64,000 nt of DNA, taken from assembly GCA_017409785.1 (NCBI GenBank), contig JAFQSD010000002.1, positions 1 to 64,000 of the forward strand. Direction: 5' to 3'. The notes under the pieces were generated by a model. The model was not told the DNA's origin and did not search any database. It was given only the letters and a program-made list of their open reading frames with translations. Every line of letters begins with the position of its first letter. Position 1 is the stretch's first letter. This DNA is from Bacilli bacterium (GTDB lineage Bacteria > Bacillota_I > Bacilli_A > RF39 > UBA660). Below, piece after piece: positions 16,088 to 25,372 of this stretch. Position numbers and translations under genes: made by a program.

Positions 16088-16665
16088 TAATTATCCTCAC
16101 TCTTAACTAACTTCTTTTTACCACTTACAAAATATTTATTTAATTCTCCCACAATAAGTCCATATCCCTTTTTATTAGGATGAATCCCATCATCAGTATA
16201 TTCTTCATTAAATAAATTATCTTTTTCTAACAAACTATACATATCTACATATTCAACCCCAACCAAATCACAATAATTTTCTATCTCATGATTTAATCTA
16301 CGAATATCTTCATCTCTTCTAATATATTTAGTTGGATAAATACTTTGTACAATTAATCTTGAACCAGTTAAAATTACTTCATTAATCATTTCTTTCATTT
16401 TCATAACTAAATCATCAAAAGTTTCTCTATCATCATAATCACAATCTGGTCTTGATAAATTATTAGTACCAATTAATAATACAAATATATCCGCATCACT
16501 TTCTTTTTCTTTAACACGAGGCCAACAATATTGGCAAAAACTTCCTACTCCAATATTCTCAATACCATGATAAGTAACACTATCTTCTTCACTACCTACT
16601 TTATCTTTATAAATATAAGGCATATATTCAGTAATAGAATCTCCTAAAAACACTATTTTTGACAT
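16087..16665 (-). CDS. SGNH/GDSL-family hydrolase
   Basis: A 192-residue esterase/acylhydrolase. The four SGNH blocks are visible: FLGDSITEY with the catalytic Ser near residue 9, a Gly in the VGSFCQ region, GTNNLSRPD with the block III Asn, and DGIHPNKKGY with catalytic Asp/His near residues 167-170. There is no signal peptide, so it acts inside the cell. Substrates of this family are mostly lipids, acylated sugars or polysaccharide esters. It sits between a P-loop kinase-like protein and a GNAT in an operon. Confidence 0.92.
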   Translation of the reverse strand: MSKIVFLGDSITEYMPYIYKDKVGSEEDSVTYHGIENIGVGSFCQYCWPRVKEKESDADIFVLLIGTNNLSRPDCDYDDRETFDDLVMKMKEMINEVILTGSRLIVQSIYPTKYIRRDEDIRRLNHEIENYCDLVGVEYVDMYSLLEKDNLFNEEYTDDGIHPNKKGYGLIVGELNKYFVSGKKKLVKSEDN

Positions 16666-16667
16666 AA

Positions 16668-17381
16668 CTATTTCTTTATACCTCCAACACTACCTTGTTT
16701 AGGAGTATCAACAGTAATAACTCTTTCTACTCCAAAAGAAGTTAAACCTAAAAGCATTTGTTCATCATAACAAGCATTATGTCTTTCTTTTTCATGATAT
16801 TCCATAACATTTTGTTTAGCTGCTAAATAACGAGGATCAGTTCTATAACTATCAACATTCTCAACTGTAACAGGACTACCTATTAATCTACTAGCAACAT
16901 CCATAATTCTTCTTTCTAAAGTAACATCAAATATTGGTGTTATATCAACTAATGAAACATCATATCCATGTGTATGTAATGAATCAACAAGTATCATTCT
17001 CGTAACAAAATTTAAAAAGTTACCATCAATTATAACATTACATCCTCTACTAACAACATAATCTAAGGCATTACTAAAATGTCTAATAATTTCTTCACTA
17101 GATAATGCACTACCTTTTACCTCTGTAGCACTTTTAACAACATAGTCCATTGATAATATTAAATAATCTCCATTATCTTTTTGAAAATTCTTAATCCAAG
17201 TACTCTTCCCATTTCCTGAAAATCCAAATAAAACCATAGCTTTCTTCTCTGTACCATCATTAATCAAAGGAACAGCATGTTCACTCATATATTTTGAAAA
17301 ATCATCATAGTCTCCACCAGGAAAACTTTCTAATAATCTAACATACTTGTTATAATTTTTTATATATACATTTCTTTCCAT
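16668..17381 (-). CDS. P-loop kinase-like protein (zeta/AAA kinase type)
   Basis: A 237-residue protein with a clear Walker A, GFSGNGKST (about residues 53-61), followed by a DYVVKSATE segment and a NVIIDGNF strand like the Walker B region of P-loop nucleotide kinases and zeta-toxin folds. Basic residues near 151-165 (RRIMDVASR) could form the lid. No toxin-antitoxin pairing is present, so I favour a metabolite or RNA-end kinase. Its ATG overlaps the lepB stop and its own stop is 3 bases from the SGNH gene. Confidence 0.8.
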   Translation of the reverse strand: MERNVYIKNYNKYVRLLESFPGGDYDDFSKYMSEHAVPLINDGTEKKAMVLFGFSGNGKSTWIKNFQKDNGDYLILSMDYVVKSATEVKGSALSSEEIIRHFSNALDYVVSRGCNVIIDGNFLNFVTRMILVDSLHTHGYDVSLVDITPIFDVTLERRIMDVASRLIGSPVTVENVDSYRTDPRYLAAKQNVMEYHEKERHNACYDEQMLLGLTSFGVERVITVDTPKQGSVGGIKK

Positions 17382-17887
17382 TACTTCTTTTCTCCGAATC
17401 TCTTAAAAGGATAAATAGTAAAATTAGCTTTACCTTTAATTTCCTTTCTCGTGTAAGTTCCATATACTCTACTATCTAATGAAACTTCTCTATTATCCCC
17501 CATAACAAAGTATTCATCTTTACCTAAACTAACCTTTTCAAAGTCATTAGTTGTACCATTAACATAAGTTTCAGACAATTTCTTATCATTAATATATATA
17601 GATCCATCTTTGCATTCAATTGTCTCATTAGGAAGTGCAATTACACGTTTAATTAGTAATTCACCTTTTTCCTTAACAACAACAATATCACTTCTCTCAA
17701 TATCATTAAAATAATAAGTAAATTCATTTAAAATCATTATATCTTTATCATGTAATGTCTTATACATTGAACTTCCATTTACTCTAATTGGCGAAGCCAC
17801 ATATAATTTAATTAATATAACTATTATAATAATTGCTATATAAGATATAATTTCAAAAATAACCTTCTTATTCTTATTATCTTCCAT
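17381..17887 (-). CDS. lepB: Signal peptidase I
   Basis: A 168-residue type I signal peptidase that cleaves secretory signal peptides at the outer membrane face. One N-terminal membrane helix (about 8-30), catalytic Ser40 in NGSSMYKTL, general-base Lys80 in ELLIKRVIA, and the conserved GDNR..SLDSRVYG box near 135-146 are all present. The ATG at 17887 is preferred to an upstream TTG. It follows rplS, from which a terminator separates it. Length is normal for Gram-positive SipS-type enzymes. Confidence 0.95.
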   Translation of the reverse strand: MEDNKNKKVIFEIISYIAIIIIVILIKLYVASPIRVNGSSMYKTLHDKDIMILNEFTYYFNDIERSDIVVVKEKGELLIKRVIALPNETIECKDGSIYINDKKLSETYVNGTTNDFEKVSLGKDEYFVMGDNREVSLDSRVYGTYTRKEIKGKANFTIYPFKRFGEKK

Positions 17888-17903
17888 AAAAACACCCAAT
17901 AAC

Positions 17904-17928
17904 AAAAAAATAAGGCATTGGCCTTATT
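17904..17928 (-). terminator. Intrinsic terminator after rplS
   Basis: An 8-bp stem (AATAAGGC with GCCTTATT), CAAT loop, and a run of T on the minus strand between rplS and lepB. Confidence 0.85.
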
Positions 17929-17929
17929 T

Positions 17930-18274
17930 TTATTTTTGTCCTCTTTCTTTAATACGGTATCCGCCAACCATACCTTTAAGGAATGTAAGTTTAGCACGTC
18001 TTACTTTACCTCTACGTACAACTGTAATACCAGCTATTTTTGGTGAATGCATAGGGAAAGTTCTTTCAACTCCTACACCACTAGACATTTTACGAACTGT
18101 GAAAGTTTCAGAAACTGAACCACCACGTCTAGCTACTACAACACCTTCGTAAGCTTGAATACGTTCTCTCTTACCTTCGATAATCTTAACGTCTACTCTG
18201 ATAGTATCTCCAACACGGAATTCAGGAACATTAGGATTAATTTGTTTAGCGTTAATTTTGTCAATAATATTCAT
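17930..18274 (-). CDS. rplS: 50S ribosomal protein L19
   Basis: A 114-residue L19, a protein at the 30S-50S interface. Hallmarks include the N-terminal [13 protein letters not shown], the central [15 protein letters not shown], and [12 protein letters not shown]. The gene has its own strong promoter and an 80-base leader, and it is followed by a terminator. In many Bacillota it sits directly behind trmD; here a three-gene membrane-protein set intervenes. Confidence 0.98.
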   Translation of the reverse strand: MNIIDKINAKQINPNVPEFRVGDTIRVDVKIIEGKRERIQAYEGVVVARRGGSVSETFTVRKMSSGVGVERTFPMHSPKIAGITVVRRGKVRRAKLTFLKGMVGGYRIKERGQK

Positions 18275-18283
18275 ATCTAAGTT

Positions 18284-18355
18284 CTCCTCTCTAAATTTAT
18301 TCTAACAATGATCATATTTAATAATCGATAACAGCGGATCATCGCGCTTTGACAA
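18284..18355 (-). promoter_or_regulatory. Candidate L19 leader RNA
   Basis: The transcribed leader of rplS can form GAUGAUC with GAUCAUU (a 7-bp long-range stem with one GU pair) enclosing CGCUGUUAUCG, with an alternative CGAU/AUCG pairing inside. Autoregulatory L19 leaders are known in Bacillota (an Rfam family); placement and size agree, but I could not align it to the model. Confidence 0.5.
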
Positions 18356-18360
18356 AGTTG

Positions 18361-18389
18361 ATTATAACATAACAATTTATAAAAATCAA
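18361..18389 (-). promoter_or_regulatory. Promoter of rplS
   Basis: TTGATT (18384-18389), 17-base spacer ending TGT, TATAAT (18361-18366) on the minus strand: a near-consensus promoter with an extended -10. Confidence 0.8.
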
Positions 18390-18453
18390 TTTATTTTTTA
18401 AAATTTAATGATAATTTATTTCAATACTTTTAACTAAAATTAATAGATATATA

Positions 18454-18480
18454 AACAAAAGAAGGGAATTACTTCCCTTC
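18454..18480 (-). terminator. Intrinsic terminator after the 517-codon membrane protein gene
   Basis: GAAGGGAA pairs with TTCCCTTC (18461-18480), followed by TTTTGTTT on the minus strand; it overlaps the end of the gene. Confidence 0.8.
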
Positions 18481-20019
18481 GCAATCTGCTTCTTTTAAAG
18501 TGTATTTATAAATAGACTCACTATCTTCAACATAGAATTCACTCTTAACATTATTTACTTTTACATAAACAATTGGTTTTTCTAATGTATTTCTAGCATC
18601 AAGTAACTCTCCAAATGAAGCTACTTTAATTAATCTCTTACTATTATCTACTTCATAATCTCCTCGAGATATAACAATATACTTATCATATTCTCTTAAG
18701 ATCTTATTAAGTTTTCTTTGATACATACTTGTAGTACCCATTACTTTAAATACTAAACTAGATAATCTAATAATACCAAGTACTCCAAATAATACAAAGA
18801 TTATTCCAACAGCACCATATGAAGTATTAATACCAGCCCAACTATGACTATCTAATGTTAAGTTTTGTTTTGTATTATCAATTTCAAATATATCAACTGA
18901 GAATGTTTGAGTTGAAATTGGTAAAGTCATTGCCGATGCTTTCTTAATAACATTTCCATTATCTACATAGAACACTACTTCAAGTTCAGCATAACTATTA
19001 ACATTATATTGACTATTATAACTATTAACATACTCTTTATATTTCTTAAATGGTAAATCAACGTCAATCGCAAATCCTGTTTCATCACCAAATACTTCAT
19101 GTTCTGTTCTTTCAACTAAAACTTCTTCCATCGTATTTAAAACTTTACCTTGTTTCTCACGATAAATATTAATTTTAGATACAACGTAATAACTTACTTT
19201 AGTTGATACAGAATTATTAAATACCATATCATAATCAAATGTTACTGGAATTCTTTCAGTAATATCGCTTAAATATTCCATATCAGAATCTAAGCAATTA
19301 TCTGAATAATATTGATTATTAGCATCAGTTATACATACTTCATAATCTAAAGTACCTTTTTCATCATAAATAATTGCATCATTTGAAGAATAAGTAACTG
19401 CTTTAAATATAAAGAATCCAGCGATAAAGAATGAAACAATTATAACAATAAGTAGTAACATAATTCTACTTTCAAAACTAAAATACTTTTTAGCATTAAT
19501 ATCAACTTTATCAGTAGTTCTAGGAATAATTTCTTCATCAACTGAAACAGTTTCAATTTCTTCTCTATCTAATTGTGGAGTTTCTTCATAAGGTACTTCT
19601 TCAATATTTTCATAATTAATAAATTCTTCAAGTTCTTCTTCTTGAACTTTTTCTACTTTAGGCTCATCTTCTTCATCAAATTTAAATCTATCAAGAAAAT
19701 CTTCATCATCACTTTCAGTAAATCTAAATCTATCAATATCAACAGAAATAAAGTTAGGATCATTATCATCATCTTCCACAACAACTTTTCTATCTGGAAC
19801 TACAACGACATTATCTCTAAGAGGAGTATCAACAATAATTGCTTTTACTTCAACTTCATCACTCTTTAAGACACTTTCAATGTCCTCTACAACTTTCTTA
19901 TTTTTCTCTTTCTTAGCTATTTCTCTCTCACGAGCCTTAATTTGAAGATTCTTATTCTTATTCTTATTTCTATTTCTACTTGTTACTCCCTTGTTAGTAG
20001 AACTTACTTTTTTCTCCAT
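18469..20019 (-). CDS. Two-helix membrane protein, DUF5305-like
   Basis: A 516-residue protein. The first 175 residues are highly charged and cytoplasmic (Lys/Arg/Asn-rich, then Glu/Asp-rich). A membrane helix near 187-209 (IMLLLIVIIVSFFIAGFFIF), an outside domain of about 190 residues and a second helix near 405-425 follow, with a short cytoplasmic tail. The outside domain and helix order resemble the DUF5305 family, often found near camelysin/TasA-like proteins and SipW. It is the last gene of a three-gene set. The call is by layout, not by a catalytic motif. Confidence 0.65.
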   Translation of the reverse strand: MEKKVSSTNKGVTSRNRNKNKNKNLQIKAREREIAKKEKNKKVVEDIESVLKSDEVEVKAIIVDTPLRDNVVVVPDRKVVVEDDDNDPNFISVDIDRFRFTESDDEDFLDRFKFDEEDEPKVEKVQEEELEEFINYENIEEVPYEETPQLDREEIETVSVDEEIIPRTTDKVDINAKKYFSFESRIMLLLIVIIVSFFIAGFFIFKAVTYSSNDAIIYDEKGTLDYEVCITDANNQYYSDNCLDSDMEYLSDITERIPVTFDYDMVFNNSVSTKVSYYVVSKINIYREKQGKVLNTMEEVLVERTEHEVFGDETGFAIDVDLPFKKYKEYVNSYNSQYNVNSYAELEVVFYVDNGNVIKKASAMTLPISTQTFSVDIFEIDNTKQNLTLDSHSWAGINTSYGAVGIIFVLFGVLGIIRLSSLVFKVMGTTSMYQRKLNKILREYDKYIVISRGDYEVDNSKRLIKVASFGELLDARNTLEKPIVYVKVNNVKSEFYVEDSESIYKYTLKEADCEGK

Positions 20020-20139
20020 CACTATTCACCCCAAATTACTTTTAATTTGCCTAACCCCTCTATCATATATAAAGTATACCATATTTTAGCAAATAAACAA
20101 TATTTAAAAATACAAAAATTAAAAAATAATACCTAAGTA

Positions 20140-20700
20140 TTATCTTTTAACTTCATCTAATAATAAAACTACTCTACTAATAAAAACTTCTGTCTCTACT
20201 GCTTCATTTCCTATATATTTTGTATCAACCACTACATCAACACAACTATTTGCCGAAACAATCATATTCTCATCTAATTTTCTTTTTTTCTTCATTACAT
20301 AATTATTAAACTCTATATCAGTACAATCATCATTACCATCAGGATCTAAACAACTAACAGATTCAACAATTAAATCTTTATACCTCATATCTTCATCATT
20401 CATATTACAGAAACTAATAGAATAATAAACTTCATCATCTTTATTAGTTAATTTAACATTATAATTAGAAATCATTGTCTTTTCTATCTTCGGAGTTGTC
20501 TCTATAAAATTACCTTTACCATATAATTTAATTTTTGATGAAGAAGACAAAATATTTTTTTGAAGTTCTTCACTTTTATTTACATTACTTACTTCATCAA
20601 TAACACTAGTAATACTTTTAGCAATAACAAATCCTAAAAGCAAGGTAATTAAAATACCACATACCATTAAAATGAAATTTCTTGATCTTGCCCTTCTCAT
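20140..20700 (-). CDS. Membrane-anchored protein of unknown function
   Basis: A 186-residue protein with a basic N-terminus (MRRARSR) and one helix (about 8-30), then an outside domain with a strand-rich look (KTMISNYNVKLTNKDDEVYYSIS). The domain contains three cysteines (in SFCNM, SCLDP and DDCTD) plus a later one in NSCVD, which could form disulfides. AGGAG precedes the start. It lies between two other membrane-anchored genes in the same direction. No domain recognised. Confidence 0.75.
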   Translation of the reverse strand: MRRARSRNFILMVCGILITLLLGFVIAKSITSVIDEVSNVNKSEELQKNILSSSSKIKLYGKGNFIETTPKIEKTMISNYNVKLTNKDDEVYYSISFCNMNDEDMRYKDLIVESVSCLDPDGNDDCTDIEFNNYVMKKKRKLDENMIVSANSCVDVVVDTKYIGNEAVETEVFISRVVLLLDEVKR

Positions 20701-20725
20701 CTTTTTTCTCCTACATCATACTTTT

Positions 20726-21232
20726 TTATGCTTGTTCATATAACATTATAAAATCAAAATCGTCTATATTAACTCCAGTTCCTTCATAACTTATAACAAG
20801 TCTCATATCCATATAAGTACCATAATTAACAACATCACCTTCAAGTACATCTCTACCATCAGCATAAGTTAATTTATAACTAACATTTTCACAATTATTA
20901 CCATTACATAAACTTCTACCATAATTTATACTTTTTAATACAGCATCAACTGCTCCAGTATTTTTTAATTTAAATTTATAAGTAACAGTACCATTACCAT
21001 TAAAAATAAAATTCATATCTTTTAAACTAGTAACTTCTACTCCCATATTTGACTGGCTAGCGCCACTAGTAGTATCAACTTCTAAATCAACAATACGAAT
21101 TTTCCAAATATTATTAGCTTCTCTAATATTTAATGCTGTACTCATCGCAACATATGAAACAATTAATCCAAATACTGAAATTAGTAATGCTCCTACTGCT
21201 AAATACTTTAATTCTTTATTCTTTTTGAACAC
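20726..21232 (-). CDS. Membrane-anchored protein with camelysin/TasA-like domain (tentative)
   Basis: A 168-residue protein starting at a GTG with AGGTGG upstream. A hydrophobic helix (about 9-36) ends in AMSTALNI, and the rest is beta-rich with YKFKLKNTGAVDAVLKSI, a pattern seen in TasA/camelysin-type surface proteins in which an N-x-G-x-x-x-A strand pair recurs. Two cysteines (SLCNGNNCEN) may pair. First gene of the three-gene membrane set. The resemblance is weak. Confidence 0.65.
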   Translation of the reverse strand: MFKKNKELKYLAVGALLISVFGLIVSYVAMSTALNIREANNIWKIRIVDLEVDTTSGASQSNMGVEVTSLKDMNFIFNGNGTVTYKFKLKNTGAVDAVLKSINYGRSLCNGNNCENVSYKLTYADGRDVLEGDVVNYGTYMDMRLVISYEGTGVNIDDFDFIMLYEQA

Positions 21233-21291
21233 TTCTAGCCACCTCTTATCTTATATGAATATACCATAAATTTAAAATAAGTACAATGATA

Positions 21292-21318
21292 CAAAAAAAG
21301 AAATTATTTCTAATTTCT
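21292..21318 (-). terminator. Intrinsic terminator after the trmD operon
   Basis: An 8-bp AT stem (21299-21306 with 21311-21318) followed by seven T on the minus strand. Confidence 0.7.
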
Positions 21319-21757
21319 ATTTTCCCTTACCACTAGACTTCATAGCTAAATAAGCATCATGAATCTCTAACATTCTTCTATCAGCTTCTTTCTTTAATAA
21401 GGTCAATTGTTTAGACATCATTTCTAACTCTTGTTGTTTTAAAAATTCACGATATTTAACTTTTACTTCTAATCTAAATTTTTCAATATGATTAAGTGCT
21501 TCTCTAAACGCTTCCCCACTATCATCATCACTAATTAAAAGTTCAGTTAAAAGTGGAATTAGTTTGTTATATTTTTTCATTACTTGTCTACTAACAACAC
21601 CATTCGCAAGCCTCTTATTCATAATTTCCAAATTTCTAACTAAGACATCTGAAATCATAAAACCTTTCTTAGAAGTCATCATAAACCCTTTTAATTCAGT
21701 TAATGACTTCTTAAGTTTTACTTTACCTTTTCTTTTATCTTCAATTAAAATATACAT
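21317..21757 (-). CDS. Helical protein of unknown function
   Basis: A 146-residue cytoplasmic, mostly alpha-helical protein rich in Lys, Glu, Leu and Met; residues about 85-135 look like a coiled coil. No cysteine and no catalytic motif. It starts 9 bases after the trmD stop and precedes the terminator, so it belongs to the rimM-trmD operon. I do not recognise the family. Confidence 0.75.
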   Translation of the reverse strand: MYILIEDKRKGKVKLKKSLTELKGFMMTSKKGFMISDVLVRNLEIMNKRLANGVVSRQVMKKYNKLIPLLTELLISDDDSGEAFREALNHIEKFRLEVKVKYREFLKQQELEMMSKQLTLLKKEADRRMLEIHDAYLAMKSSGKGK

Positions 21758-21765
21758 CTAAACAC

Positions 21766-22431
21766 CTACTTTTCTAATAAATCAGGTCTTCTTTCTTTAG
21801 TTCTTTTTAAACTTTCCTCATATCTATATTGTTCTATTTTTTTATGATCACCAGAAAGTAACACTTCAGGTACTTCCATTCCTTCATATACTCTTGGTTT
21901 AGTATATGTAGGATAATCTAATAAATTATTATTAAATGAATCATTAATATGACTATCTTCTACTATAACACCTGGCATTAATCTAACTATTGAATCAACT
22001 AATACCATTGATGCTAGTTCACCCCCAGTAAGAACATAGTCCCCAATACTAATTTCCATATCACAAATACTTCTAATTCTTTCATCAAAGCCTTCATAGT
22101 GACCACATATTAATATTAAATGACTACATTTACTTAATTCATAAGCTTTCTTCTGTTTATATACTTCTCCATCAGGTGTCATTAAAATAACTATTGAATC
22201 TTCTTTTCTTAATGCCTTAACACAATCAAATATTGGTTGACAAGTAAGAACCATTCCAGCTCCTCCACCATATGGAGTATCATCAACTTTATTATGTGGA
22301 TCAAGTGTATAATCTCTAAAGTTATGAATATTAATTTTAACTCTACCTTCATCAACTGCTCTTTTTATAATTGATTCATCAAAAATACCTTGATACATAT
22401 TTGGAAATAATGTCAAAATATCAATTGTCAT
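21766..22431 (-). CDS. trmD: tRNA (guanine-N1)-methyltransferase
   Basis: A SPOUT methyltransferase that makes m1G37 in tRNAs read by G-starting anticodon neighbours and prevents frameshifting. The 221 residues show the knot motifs [22 protein letters not shown] and the N-terminal [10 protein letters not shown]. The truncated-type length is normal for Gram-positive bacteria. The start has AGGTGATAAA upstream. It lies directly after rimM, the common order. Confidence 0.98.
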   Translation of the reverse strand: MTIDILTLFPNMYQGIFDESIIKRAVDEGRVKINIHNFRDYTLDPHNKVDDTPYGGGAGMVLTCQPIFDCVKALRKEDSIVILMTPDGEVYKQKKAYELSKCSHLILICGHYEGFDERIRSICDMEISIGDYVLTGGELASMVLVDSIVRLMPGVIVEDSHINDSFNNNLLDYPTYTKPRVYEGMEVPEVLLSGDHKKIEQYRYEESLKRTKERRPDLLEK

Positions 22432-22439
22432 TTTATCAC

Positions 22440-22922
22440 CTACATTCCACTAATTAATTCAATTATTATCTCTTTCTTATTTTTATTAACTTCCTTTAAC
22501 ATTGGAGATTTTACCGGAATTAATACTTCATTATCTAAAACAACTCTAATAATTTTATTATCAATACTCGCAAAGAATACTTCCTTTATATATCCTTCTT
22601 TACCATCAGTTGTTCTAACTTTATAAGTAACTAATTCTTCATCTAAAACTTCATTATCTAATAATTCGATATTATCTTTTTCAATATAAACCTTTTTCTT
22701 CATTAAAAATAATATTTCATTAATATCTTTATAATCATTTAAAGTAACCATCTCAAAATTCTTATGATGACGATAACTTTTAATAACATACTCTTCATCA
22801 TCAATTATTAATATATTTCCTACTTTAAATACTTTATCTTTATATTCAAAATCACTAAGTATTTTTACTTCTCCTTTAATACCATGAGTAGAAACAATTT
22901 TACCTACATACACCTTACTCAT
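22440..22922 (-). CDS. rimM: 16S rRNA processing protein RimM
   Basis: A 160-residue RimM, needed for 30S maturation and binding of S19. The N-terminal beta-barrel ([16 protein letters not shown]) and the C-terminal PRC-barrel ([15 protein letters not shown]) are both present. It is placed between an SPOUT methyltransferase gene and trmD, spaced 2 and 8 bases, so all are co-transcribed. Confidence 0.96.
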   Translation of the reverse strand: MSKVYVGKIVSTHGIKGEVKILSDFEYKDKVFKVGNILIIDDEEYVIKSYRHHKNFEMVTLNDYKDINEILFLMKKKVYIEKDNIELLDNEVLDEELVTYKVRTTDGKEGYIKEVFFASIDNKIIRVVLDNEVLIPVKSPMLKEVNKNKKEIIIELISGM

Positions 22923-22924
22923 AA

Positions 22925-23662
22925 TTATCTCCCTAACTCATATAGTAATATTGAAGCAGCAATACCTACATTTAAACTTTCTACATTTCTATTCATTTCA
23001 ATATAAAGTTTCTTAGTACATCTAGAATTAATTTCTGGTCTTACACCATTACCTTCATTCCCCATAACTAAAGCAAACTTTTCCTTTTCATGAGGCTCTA
23101 AGTCTCTAACATCAACTCCACCAGATACATCTGTACCATATACTGGAATACCTAAATTTTGTAATAATAAAACTAATTCCATTGCATTTCTAGTTATTAT
23201 ATTAATATGAAACATCATTCCTTGTGTGGCACGTAATACTTTAGGATTATATAAATCAACTGTATTTTCTGTAAGAACAATAGTATCAATATTAAATGCC
23301 ACCGCACTTCTAATAATAGTACCTAAGTTTCCTGGATCTTGAATACCATCCAATACAAGTATTTTATCTCCTTTAACTTCTTTGTTTTCATCAAATCTTT
23401 TACATAAAGCCATTACTTCAGGAGGATTATCCATTGAAGAAATCTTTTTCATTACATCATAACTATAATAAGTATATGGTGCAGGTACTGGTAAATCTTT
23501 CCCTTCCATAACGATCAATTCTTCAATTGCTCCACGTTTAAAAGCTTCTAAAATAAGATGGTGTCCTTCAACAATATATTGATTATATTCATCACGATAT
23601 TTTTTCTTTTGTAGTTTTTTAAACTTCTTTACCTTTTCATTTTCAGCACTTGTTATAACCAT
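22925..23662 (-). CDS. TrmH-family RNA 2'-O-methyltransferase
   Basis: A 245-residue SpoU/TrmH-type enzyme that methylates ribose 2'-OH of RNA with S-adenosylmethionine. The N-terminal substrate domain (KKFKKLQKKKYRDEYNQYIV) is followed by the three SPOUT motifs: LDGIQDPGNLGTIIRSA, MGNEGNGV and ESLNVGIAASILLYE. The ATG at 23662 overlaps the stop of the upstream metallopeptidase gene (TGATG). The exact RNA target (rRNA or tRNA) cannot be told. Confidence 0.95.
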   Translation of the reverse strand: MVITSAENEKVKKFKKLQKKKYRDEYNQYIVEGHHLILEAFKRGAIEELIVMEGKDLPVPAPYTYYSYDVMKKISSMDNPPEVMALCKRFDENKEVKGDKILVLDGIQDPGNLGTIIRSAVAFNIDTIVLTENTVDLYNPKVLRATQGMMFHINIITRNAMELVLLLQNLGIPVYGTDVSGGVDVRDLEPHEKEKFALVMGNEGNGVRPEINSRCTKKLYIEMNRNVESLNVGIAASILLYELGR

Positions 23663-24303
23663 CAAAATTCCTTCATCTCCTCACGATACTTCTTATACTC
23701 AGGCATATTCTCTCCAACCAATTTCCAAAAAGCTGAAGAATGATCTCCATGAATTAAATGACTTAATTCATGAACAATAACATAATCCAAATATTTTGTA
23801 TCTCTTTTAATTAATTCTAAATTAAGTGTAATAACTTTAGTTCTAATATTACAAACTCCCCATCTACTTTTCATCTTTCTAATCTTTAAATCAGGATAAG
23901 GAATTCTCTTAGTAAATTTATTATACATTTTATCAAAGTGTTCTTGAAATAACACTTTTGCTTGTTCTTTATACCATTTATCTATATCTATTTTTCTACT
24001 TATGAATACTTTATCTTCTCCAAAAGAAATATCACACCATTCTGCATAAACAACATCATACTTCTTACCTAGATAAAAGAAACCACCTTCATTATTACTT
24101 TTCTTTGTTTCTTGTGCTTCTATCATCTTAATGATTTTATCATAATTGTCTTCAATTAACTTTTCAATCGATTTATTTGAAGTAAACGTATTTGTCGTAA
24201 CTTGAATAGTTAAATCTTTTTTAACTCTAATATAAGTATTTCTATTTCCAGCCTTCTTTTCAATAACAATATCATAATATTTGCCATCAACATCAAGTTT
24301 CAT
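23662..24303 (-). CDS. YgjP-like zinc metallopeptidase
   Basis: A 213-residue WLM/YgjP (SprT-like) protein. The zinc motif HELSHLIHGDHS lies near residues 173-184 with the HExxH core, and an SRWGVCN segment, typical of the family, precedes it. The substrate is unknown; E. coli YgjP is a poorly studied metallopeptidase. Start 24303 is chosen over an upstream GTG because GTGGTGATAAG gives the better spacing. First gene of the trmH-rimM-trmD run. Confidence 0.9.
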   Translation of the reverse strand: MKLDVDGKYYDIVIEKKAGNRNTYIRVKKDLTIQVTTNTFTSNKSIEKLIEDNYDKIIKMIEAQETKKSNNEGGFFYLGKKYDVVYAEWCDISFGEDKVFISRKIDIDKWYKEQAKVLFQEHFDKMYNKFTKRIPYPDLKIRKMKSRWGVCNIRTKVITLNLELIKRDTKYLDYVIVHELSHLIHGDHSSAFWKLVGENMPEYKKYREEMKEF

Positions 24304-24334
24304 ACTTATCACCACTTATATTTTACAACAAAAC

Positions 24335-24360
24335 AAAAAAAAAGGGAACAATTGTTCCCT
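24335..24360 (-). terminator. Intrinsic terminator
   Basis: AGGGAACA pairs with TGTTCCCT (24342-24360) followed by nine T on the minus strand; it closes the gene at 24368-25243. Confidence 0.85.
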
Positions 24361-24367
24361 GATATTA

Positions 24368-25243
24368 TTATATCTTTTCTCTACTTATATATTTATAAGA
24401 TCCATCTTCTTCTTGTTCGAACGTATAAACTAAAATAAATGTTTTATCTTCTTTTCTTACATCGCCTTCATAAATTTCCTCAGTTACTGTTTCAGTTAAT
24501 CTTAAAGTCTTACCTTCTTTTACAGCTGAAGTTAACTTACCAATATAACCTCCCGGTCCAACTACACCACCAGTAATAATTTTATATAGATAATATCCAT
24601 CATATTGAGCAACATAAGTATATGACATTCCACCAAAATAATCCATTCTCATTGTAACAGATGTATCAAGTTCACTATCTTCACCAAATAAATCTTTATA
24701 AACTCGTTCAACAGCACTTTTCTTATAATAACTCATTGCTTCAGTAATATCATATTCTTTTTGAAGAGCACAAGCACTTTTAGCACCTATAGAATTAGTT
24801 TCAGGTACATTTAAATCAAAACAAGTACCATAAAAAATCAAATCATTTTCCGATAAATTCTTTGCAACTAATTGCATCTTAACAACCTCAGATGCAGTCT
24901 TAACATTAAAATTATCTAAAGATGTCACTATACCATTACTATTGTTAGATAAGTATCTCCAATAATGGAATGCATTAGCAGTTTCACCATCCCCAGAAAC
25001 CTTTTCATATAATGATTGTACCCAACTCTCATTAATATTAACCTCCATTTTCTTAACTTCTTCTTCCACTTGAGTTTTATCATTAAAAACAATTATTCTT
25101 TGATCAACAAGTACATAACCAACAAATAATAATACAACAAGAACTAATAAAATAGTTAAAAATACAACCGAACCATTTTTACTTTTCTTTTCAATAATTT
25201 TCTCAACTTTTCTTTCTAAATCTTTATCAATTTTTTCACTCAT
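24368..25243 (-). CDS. Membrane-anchored protein of unknown function
   Basis: A 291-residue protein with a charged N-terminus (MSEKIDKDLERKVEKI), one membrane helix (about 25-45) and a 245-residue outside domain containing two cysteines (GTCFD, SACAL) that may form a disulfide. The domain shows YYLYKIITGGVVGPGGYIG, a Gly-rich strand region. I recognise no family. The second in-frame ATG (MSEK) has GGAGTGA at the right distance. It is divergent from sspI, sharing a short intergenic region. Confidence 0.75.
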   Translation of the reverse strand: MSEKIDKDLERKVEKIIEKKSKNGSVVFLTILLVLVVLLFVGYVLVDQRIIVFNDKTQVEEEVKKMEVNINESWVQSLYEKVSGDGETANAFHYWRYLSNNSNGIVTSLDNFNVKTASEVVKMQLVAKNLSENDLIFYGTCFDLNVPETNSIGAKSACALQKEYDITEAMSYYKKSAVERVYKDLFGEDSELDTSVTMRMDYFGGMSYTYVAQYDGYYLYKIITGGVVGPGGYIGKLTSAVKEGKTLRLTETVTEEIYEGDVRKEDKTFILVYTFEQEEDGSYKYISREKI

Positions 25244-25325
25244 AAACATTCACTCCTTCTATTATCAATAATAACATAAAAATATTTATTAATAATTTAA
25301 AAATAAAAAAATAAATGTAAACAAT

Positions 25326-25354
25326 GTATAATTAAGTAATACAATAACATAATA
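25326..25354 (+). promoter_or_regulatory. Candidate sigma-G/F promoter of sspI
   Basis: GTATA (25326-25330) and CATAATA (25348-25354) are 17 bases apart, matching the known forespore consensus (GHATR / CATNNTA). The transcript start would fall close to the RBS at 25360, which is unusually near. A vegetative TATAAT at 25327-25332 with a poor -35 is the alternative. Confidence 0.5.
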
Positions 25355-25372
25355 ATTTTAGGAGGAATTATT

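Noticed and set aside
16668-17381. Zeta-type toxin of a toxin-antitoxin pair
   Set aside because: No epsilon-like antitoxin gene; it is embedded in a coupled housekeeping run behind lepB.
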